Assembly (NCBI RefSeq): GCF_018380615.1 | Contig: NZ_JAGYVZ010000010.1 | Coordinates: forward strand, 62,001 to 126,000 | Reading direction: 5' to 3' | DNA length: 64,000 bases | From: Flavobacterium psychroterrae | GTDB taxonomy: Bacteria > Bacteroidota > Bacteroidia > Flavobacteriales > Flavobacteriaceae | In this document: in pieces, positions 58,943 through 64,000 of the stretch | How the letters are laid out: each line of letters begins with the position of its first letter | Position numbering within the stretch: position 1 is the stretch's first letter | Notes under the pieces: model-generated | What the model was told of the DNA's origin: nothing | Database searches by the model: none | The model's input: the letters and a program-made list of their open reading frames with translations, nothing else | Translations under genes and position numbers: made by a program

Positions 58943-60013
58943 CTAACTTTCAAAAACGGTAAACAGTTTATCCCAATCTATAGTATCGTTAAACTGAGTC
59001 AAACCTTTAAACGATTTTACTTTTGAAAGATCTTCAATAGTAAAGTCGTCTTGCATTGCGTAAGGCACAAGATTTTCTTCCTGAAGTTTTATAGCCAGAT
59101 ATTCCTGCTCATATTGCCCCGGAGTGGGAATAAAAAAAGCTTTTTTGCCCAATTTAGCCAAATCCATTACCGTAGTATAACCTGAACGGCACAAAACAAA
59201 ATCACTTTCGTTAAAAGTTTGTTCCAGTTGTTTTGAGTTCATAAAATTATAATACGTAACATTTCCAGTTTGCCATTTGGTTTGTGCTTTTTCTACAATA
59301 CCTTGAACAAAAACAACTTTGCCGTCATATTTCGTAATTTCCTTTTGAAGTTTGTCATCTAAAAAAGTACGTTGAGGTTCAGGTCCGGATAAAATAATCA
59401 TTAAATCATATAATTTTGGCGTTTCTTTTTTGCGCATTCTGCTCAAAGGACCAATATATTTTAATTTTAGATCATTAGTTTTAAGATGTCCAAGTTCACC
59501 CGTTAAATTTGTAGCGTCATTTGTGTCAGGAACCCAGCATTCAGTATATTTTTTTATAATATGTTGATGGCATTTACTTGTAAACCATGTAGTATTTCCT
59601 GTCATCACATTCAATTGATGCGTCATAAATACCGAAGGAATTTTTTTACTGAAAACCCCCAGGCGATTATCTGAAATAATACCGTCAATACCGTGTTTTT
59701 TAATCCAGCTTTTTACCATTTTTTTCTCGTCAAGAATAGCGACGATCATTTTAGGCAGGTTTTTAATCAGTTTCCATTTAAAGTTTTTTGCATTCTTGGC
59801 ATATTCAATATGATAAGAAGGCAATTCCAGCGTTTGAATGTATGGAAATTCTTTTCGTAACAACGCCAATGCAACACCATCAGAAGCTATTATTGGAATG
59901 TAATTGTTTTCCTGAAGCGCTTTTATAATAGGGATACATCTCGTGGCATGGCCTAATCCCCAGTTTAATGGAGCAACTAAAATTGTTTTGTTCGCAGAAT
60001 AGTCAATGCTCAT
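58943..60013 (-). CDS. Glycosyltransferase (GT-B, MurG-like)
   Basis: GT-B type glycosyltransferase of 356 aa, related to the MurG/glycosyltransferase family 28 group. The N-terminal half carries PLNWGLGHATRCIPIIKAL (the GGxGH-like donor loop) and IISDNRLG. The C-terminal half has the donor-binding segment CRSGYTTVMDLAKLGKKAF and PTPGQYEQEYLAIKLQEE. No membrane segment. Sugar and acceptor are unknown. A single gene, convergent with the porin. Confidence 0.85.
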   Translation of the reverse strand: MSIDYSANKTILVAPLNWGLGHATRCIPIIKALQENNYIPIIASDGVALALLRKEFPYIQTLELPSYHIEYAKNAKNFKWKLIKNLPKMIVAILDEKKMVKSWIKKHGIDGIISDNRLGVFSKKIPSVFMTHQLNVMTGNTTWFTSKCHQHIIKKYTECWVPDTNDATNLTGELGHLKTNDLKLKYIGPLSRMRKKETPKLYDLMIILSGPEPQRTFLDDKLQKEITKYDGKVVFVQGIVEKAQTKWQTGNVTYYNFMNSKQLEQTFNESDFVLCRSGYTTVMDLAKLGKKAFFIPTPGQYEQEYLAIKLQEENLVPYAMQDDFTIEDLSKVKSFKGLTQFNDTIDWDKLFTVFES

Positions 60014-60148
60014 AGTTAACGCTTTTTAAAAACGAAGATAAAGAAATATGTTTTTTATGATATTTCGCACATATTACTAAATTATTAAGTCTGTATTTTT
60101 TTAAGGTTCTAAGTTGCAGAGGTTCTAAGTTTCTAAGTTTTTTGACTT

Positions 60149-60182
60149 CCAAATAAAAAAGCCGAACGTAAGTTCGGCTTCA
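60149..60182 (-). terminator. AAGCCGAAC hairpin terminator
   Basis: Perfect 9-bp arms AAGCCGAAC / GTTCGGCTT with GTAA loop and a minus-strand T-run; it ends the gene at 60231-60746. Confidence 0.85.
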
Positions 60183-60230
60183 AAGTTTATATCTTAGAAA
60201 CTTAGTGCCTTAGCATCTTAGTACCTTTCG

Positions 60231-60746
60231 CTATTCCTGAATGTATGTTTTATTTCCGTTTTTATTAATGTAGTATTTACCGCCTTTTGGTCCTGTATAC
60301 ACTTTTTTACCATTATATTCTCCCGTAACTTTATCCGCTACTTTTGGAGCTTTTTCGGTTGTTTCCTTTAATGTTTTTTTAGTTGCAGTTTTAGCAGCTG
60401 CATCAGCTTTTTTTACGTCAGCTTTTGTACCATCTGCTGCGGCAGTTGCTTTTTTAGAAGCTTTAGTTGCATCGCTTTTTGCTTTAGCTGCATCTTTGTC
60501 GGCAGCTTTTTTAGTTGCTGTGGCACTTTCTTTTTTTGCTGTGGTTGAAGCGTCAGTAGCATCTTTCGCTGCTTTTTTTGATTTTGCTGCTTCTTTTTTA
60601 GCATCTGTTGCTGCTTTGTCAGCGGTTGCTTTTTTCTTTTTAGCCGCAGTTTCCGTTTTGCTCTTTGTATCTTTTACAGTTGTTTCCTGAGCATAGAAAT
60701 TAGAAGAAAAAACAACCATAAAACAGAGTAATAATAATTTTTTCAT
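60231..60746 (-). CDS. Secreted Lys/Ala-rich protein with PBCV basic-adaptor-like tail
   Basis: Protein of 171 aa. Signal peptide 1-20 (SSNFYAQ), then about 115 residues of histone-H1-like low complexity, almost only Lys, Ala, Asp, Thr and Ser (KKAADKDAAKAKSDATKASK). The end (about 143-171) reads YNGKKVYTGPKGGKYYINKN then GNKTYIQE and matches the PBCV-specific basic adaptor domain, short basic modules first noticed in chlorella viruses. The function in bacteria is unknown; a role binding polyanions at the cell surface is inference. A terminator follows directly. Confidence 0.8.
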   Translation of the reverse strand: MKKLLLLCFMVVFSSNFYAQETTVKDTKSKTETAAKKKKATADKAATDAKKEAAKSKKAAKDATDASTTAKKESATATKKAADKDAAKAKSDATKASKKATAAADGTKADVKKADAAAKTATKKTLKETTEKAPKVADKVTGEYNGKKVYTGPKGGKYYINKNGNKTYIQE

Positions 60747-60809
60747 AAGGTTATATGTTTAAATTTCAATTAAAATTAGTCAATTTATTAATACGTTTTT
60801 CGTAAAGTG

Positions 60810-63800
60810 TTAAAAATAAGCGCGAAGCTGAATATTACCGGTATGAACGACTGATCCAGTCTCACTTTTGCGCCCTTGATAGTTTACGTTTACATCTAAA
60901 AACTGTGTGATGTTTTTCTGTAAAAGTAACTTCCAGACAAGATTTTGTCCTTGCTGAAGTCCTTCAAGCATTTGAAATCCCACAGATGAAAATTCGTTTC
61001 CTGTAAATTTATTTTGATAAAAAGAAAACTCCCCATTTAAGGTTACTTTTTTCTCACCGGCAAATGAAAACGAAGTTCCAACTCTGTTTTGAACTAAAGC
61101 TTCTAAATTACCAATTTGGTTTTCTTTATTCTGAAATTCGTAGAAGAAATCTAAACTCGTGTTTTTAGAAAACAAATAACTAATTTTTGGAGCGACCTGA
61201 TATCCTTTTAAATCATAGTTTTTTTCGACAAAATCTTCAGAAACTAAAGTAGTGCTAATTGTTTTTGTAAAGAAGTTGAACAGCCAGCTTTTTCTGTACA
61301 AATGTGTGTATTGCAATTGATTCGAGCTGTTTTTGATATTTTGAGATCCTATAGAAAGTAAATTTTTGCCTTTATTAATAAGATAAGTATAGGTTACAGA
61401 ATGCTTTTGTTTGCCCCGGTTGTAATATAAACTATTTCTAAAACTCGAATTTAATCCCAGAATATTTTCTTCAGATGAATCAAACGGATTCAGTTCTAAA
61501 CGCTCGCCCTGACTTTTCACTTTTCGATCCATAATAAACGAAGTCTGATTGTAAAAGTAAGAAGCAATTTTTTTGAAACCAGTTTCATTTTGCCATTGCA
61601 ACGGATTCAAAGCAACAGATTGCGAAAATTTATTCTGATTTGTTTTGATATAAACCTGATTCGGTAAAAAGATGCGTACATATCTCGCCTGATCTGCAAA
61701 AGCAGCAATTTCAAATTCATTTAATTCCTGAATTCCGTTACCATTATAATCATTCCAGGTATAAACGCCTTGTCCCGTAGGAACTTCAATATAAGTGAAT
61801 TCCTGTTGTGCGATAGTTCCGGAACTGGTTTCATAAGCCGAACCAATTTGCATGAATTGATTAAAAAAGCGATCATTATAAAGTATTCTTGAATTTAACG
61901 AAGGTTCATTTTTTCGGGTTGAATCCGTAAAGTCTAAATTACGATAACTTGCATAAACCGCTAAATCAGTTGTTTTATTCTGAATCAGTTTCGATTTTAA
62001 ATAATAGGTTTGCGAATTGTTTACATGTTGTAATAATCCGTTTTGCAAACTATCATTTCGACGTTGCAAATATCCAATTTCAACAAATACGTTTGTACTA
62101 TCACCGCGACCAATAAAAGCGCCATATTCTGTGAATTTTTGGCTTAAAGCCGAAAACTGATTAGTAACTTTATCTCTTTGCTGATTGTCCTCTATTTGCA
62201 TACTCGCGCCAATCCAGTTCTTACCAAAATGATATTTAGTCCGGGTTTGATTTCTAATAAATTTTGAAGTAGAACTTGTCGCATCGCTATTCAAAAAACT
62301 ACCTTGATTTTCAATCGTCCACTGTTTTAATTTGAAAAGTGCAGTTGTCGTATGTCTCGCTCCCGAATAACTTTCGGTATAATCTAATTTCTCAAATTGA
62401 TACGTAAATAAACCAATGTTTGACGTTTCTTTTTTTGCAAATAAATCAAAATTCAAACCTGTCACGATTAAACTTTGATTGCCTAAAAGGGTTTCGTTCA
62501 AATTCCAGTCTCTGTTAAATTCTATGTTATATAATCGTTCCACAGATCTAAAATCTTCCTGAACAAATTGATAATTGGCAAAAGCGTCTAAAGTCCAGTC
62601 TCTTGTAAAAAGGCGTTTTTTGATATTTGTTTTAAGTGCAATTCCGCCATTATCGCCATCATCAATCTTCGAATATAAATTTTTATCGTTATTACTTACG
62701 GCAACCTCAAAGTCAATTAATGTCTTTTCGTCAGGATTGTATTTTCCTAAAAAAGTAGCAACCTGAAGTTTTATTGGCGCAACCAGAGTTACAATTGGTT
62801 CATAATTTCCTTGTAAAATACCATTAATTGGCGCAACATATTCGTAAATACGTTCGACCGAATTATTGTTCTGAATGATATAATTCCCCAAGTTATTTCC
62901 AACAAGACTAAACTTTACATTATACAAAACATTGCTCGCATCATTTGAATATTCATAAGCTTCAACTGAATTAACGGATATTTTTTTGTACAAAATCTTG
63001 TTATCTGCATAGGAATCTTCATAAGCTGATGGTGCTTTCATTAAGTCCGGATCATCTCCCGCCTGACTTAAAATCTGAACTTGCTCTGTAGAAAGATTTT
63101 GTTGCAGAGGCTGATTTTTCATATCATTTTCAGAATAGATATAGCCGCCAAAACTCCAGTTTTTGTTTTCGTGAGTAGCGCCCGCATACGTAACCAATCG
63201 ATTGTAATTTCGTTCAGAATATTGGTATTCAACGTTAATTCGCATTTCAGAAGTAATAGGAAAAAGTGAGGTAAAAATGATTTCTCCGGCATTATAATCA
63301 ATCACATAATCATTGTTTTCTCCTCTTTTAAGCAAAACACCGTTTATATAAACACGCTCAGATCCTGAAATCACCAGCACATACAATTCTCCATTTTGTC
63401 CTTTTAATTTATACGGACCCTGATTTCCTTCCTGTCCCGTAAACGTACTTTTTGCATATTGTCCTTTTACAAAAGCAACCGAAGCAAAAATATTGGTTTT
63501 ACTTTCCTCACTGCCAAAGTTAAAACTCGTTGAAAGTCCCTGTACTTTTTTATTGAAATTTAAAAATTGAGTTTTTCTATTTTCTAAAAATACATCTCCC
63601 GCCCGAATGTTCCAGTTGTCGCTAAAAAGTTCCATGAAAATATTATCAAACTGATCGAGCTTTTGAGAATAACCACCATCCTGAAGCGGAATATTACTGT
63701 CCTGAAGCGAAGCCCGTAAACTAATTTTATCAGATATTTTTCCTGTAATCTGTAAATCTAAATTTGAGTTTAAAACCGTGTTTTGATTGTTACCAACGGT

Positions 63801-64000
63801 TATACCGCGCGTAATACTTCCTGAAGTGTTTAAACCATCAAAAGGGGCGACTTTTTTAATACTGGTATTTTCTATTTTGTACAGTTTCTCAGAACCGACA
63901 TCATTTGTAACCACCTGATCTGATTTGTAAAGGCTGTATTCTTTAGTTAGAAAATCAGGATATTTTAGATAGTTTACAATTAGAGTATCTGAAATTGAAC
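60810..64000 (-). CDS. Large outer-membrane beta-barrel protein (partial, runs off the window)
   Basis: At least 1,063 aa; the frame stays open to the last base, so the start lies beyond the window (the apparent GTG at 63914 is internal). Visible order: a start region with TLIVNYLKYPDFLTKEYSLY, a Gly-rich strand-turn region GSITRGITVGNNQNTVLNSN, then the long run of alternating strands typical of barrels, ending IQLRAYF. SRGITVGNNQ-like words recall SprA and other Bacteroidota surface-assembly proteins, but length and content differ. Family not firmly identified. Confidence 0.75.
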   Translation of the reverse strand, partial: SISDTLIVNYLKYPDFLTKEYSLYKSDQVVTNDVGSEKLYKIENTSIKKVAPFDGLNTSGSITRGITVGNNQNTVLNSNLDLQITGKISDKISLRASLQDSNIPLQDGGYSQKLDQFDNIFMELFSDNWNIRAGDVFLENRKTQFLNFNKKVQGLSTSFNFGSEESKTNIFASVAFVKGQYAKSTFTGQEGNQGPYKLKGQNGELYVLVISGSERVYINGVLLKRGENNDYVIDYNAGEIIFTSLFPITSEMRINVEYQYSERNYNRLVTYAGATHENKNWSFGGYIYSENDMKNQPLQQNLSTEQVQILSQAGDDPDLMKAPSAYEDSYADNKILYKKISVNSVEAYEYSNDASNVLYNVKFSLVGNNLGNYIIQNNNSVERIYEYVAPINGILQGNYEPIVTLVAPIKLQVATFLGKYNPDEKTLIDFEVAVSNNDKNLYSKIDDGDNGGIALKTNIKKRLFTRDWTLDAFANYQFVQEDFRSVERLYNIEFNRDWNLNETLLGNQSLIVTGLNFDLFAKKETSNIGLFTYQFEKLDYTESYSGARHTTTALFKLKQWTIENQGSFLNSDATSSTSKFIRNQTRTKYHFGKNWIGASMQIEDNQQRDKVTNQFSALSQKFTEYGAFIGRGDSTNVFVEIGYLQRRNDSLQNGLLQHVNNSQTYYLKSKLIQNKTTDLAVYASYRNLDFTDSTRKNEPSLNSRILYNDRFFNQFMQIGSAYETSSGTIAQQEFTYIEVPTGQGVYTWNDYNGNGIQELNEFEIAAFADQARYVRIFLPNQVYIKTNQNKFSQSVALNPLQWQNETGFKKIASYFYNQTSFIMDRKVKSQGERLELNPFDSSEENILGLNSSFRNSLYYNRGKQKHSVTYTYLINKGKNLLSIGSQNIKNSSNQLQYTHLYRKSWLFNFFTKTISTTLVSEDFVEKNYDLKGYQVAPKISYLFSKNTSLDFFYEFQNKENQIGNLEALVQNRVGTSFSFAGEKKVTLNGEFSFYQNKFTGNEFSSVGFQMLEGLQQGQNLVWKLLLQKNITQFLDVNVNYQGRKSETGSVVHTGNIQLRAYF

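Noticed and set aside
60496..60690. Ala/Val-rich antisense frame
   Set aside because: Mirror image of the Lys/Ala-rich low-complexity gene; hydrophobicity is a by-product of codon bias.
63904..63914. GTG at 63914 as the start of the large outer-membrane protein
   Set aside because: The frame stays open to the window end with protein-like content (TLIVNYLKYPDF, KEYSLYKSDQ), and there is no signal peptide after the GTG.

Overview
The window is a stretch of chromosome from a Flavobacterium-like member of the Bacteroidota. The DNA is AT-rich. It carries families typical of that phylum (DUF3098, DUF4271, DUF4296, DUF5686, paired TonB receptors, a type IX secretion sorting domain). Several genes are preceded by the Bacteroidota promoter form TTTG-N17-20-TAnnTTTG, and Shine-Dalgarno sequences are mostly absent. 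Family assignments come from motifs read by eye; no database search was run.

Layout. 1-1513: a tyrosine recombinase beside the 3' end of tRNA-Ala(GGC), the right edge of an integrated element that continues left of the window. 1620-12558: enoyl-CoA hydratase-like protein, QueD, LpxH, a seven-haem lipoprotein cytochrome, a Cys-rich small protein, a recJ-MFS-hydrolase operon, HopJ-like protein, RsmI and a Pro/Glu-rich protein. 12796-19885: thymidine kinase, sigma-54, AsnS and an MMPL/RND exporter. 20064-27465: SMR exporter, a LytS/LytTR pair, a CPA2 antiporter with a stress-protein-like tail, and a DUF5686 outer-membrane protein. 27585-32997: frr, pyrH, a thioredoxin-like gene, truB, uppP, DUF3098 and ftsX. 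33402-36407: a TonB receptor behind a ModE-type regulator. 36715-48278: leuS, a zinc peptidase, an Lrp regulator, hemD with DUF4271, a dolichol-phosphate-mannose-synthase-like gene, dihydroorotase, a DUF4296 lipoprotein, an epimerase and tyrS. 48312-50271: an accessory patch with an intact antitoxin, a doubly broken RelE toxin, a decayed copy of the end of a LuxE-like gene, a probably frameshifted membrane gene, and the intact LuxE-like gene. 50421-58777: a putative phosphate-starvation locus. 58943-64000: a glycosyltransferase, a Lys/Ala-rich secreted protein with a PBCV basic-adaptor-like tail, and a large outer-membrane protein cut by the window end.

The most interesting unit is 50421-58777. 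A PhoB/PhoR-like pair is flanked by a phosphate-selective porin on one side and, on the other, a TonB-dependent receptor, a beta-helix-like lipoprotein and a nearly cargo-free sorting-domain protein. The porin, receptor and lipoprotein each have TTAAY half-sites spaced exactly 11 bp apart upstream. The porin promoter has four half-sites on one 11-bp grid. This suggests a co-regulated outer-membrane route for phosphate or a phosphorus compound.

Intergenic space is rich in repeats: an 18-bp palindrome (four copies), a 103-bp element with 19-bp terminal inverted repeats (two copies plus a half copy), a 288-bp element with 26-bp terminal inverted repeats, several 60-90 bp long-hairpin repeats, and many TTCCAAATT-type or ACCCGACAG-type terminators. 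I saw no CRISPR array, rRNA gene or intact insertion sequence.
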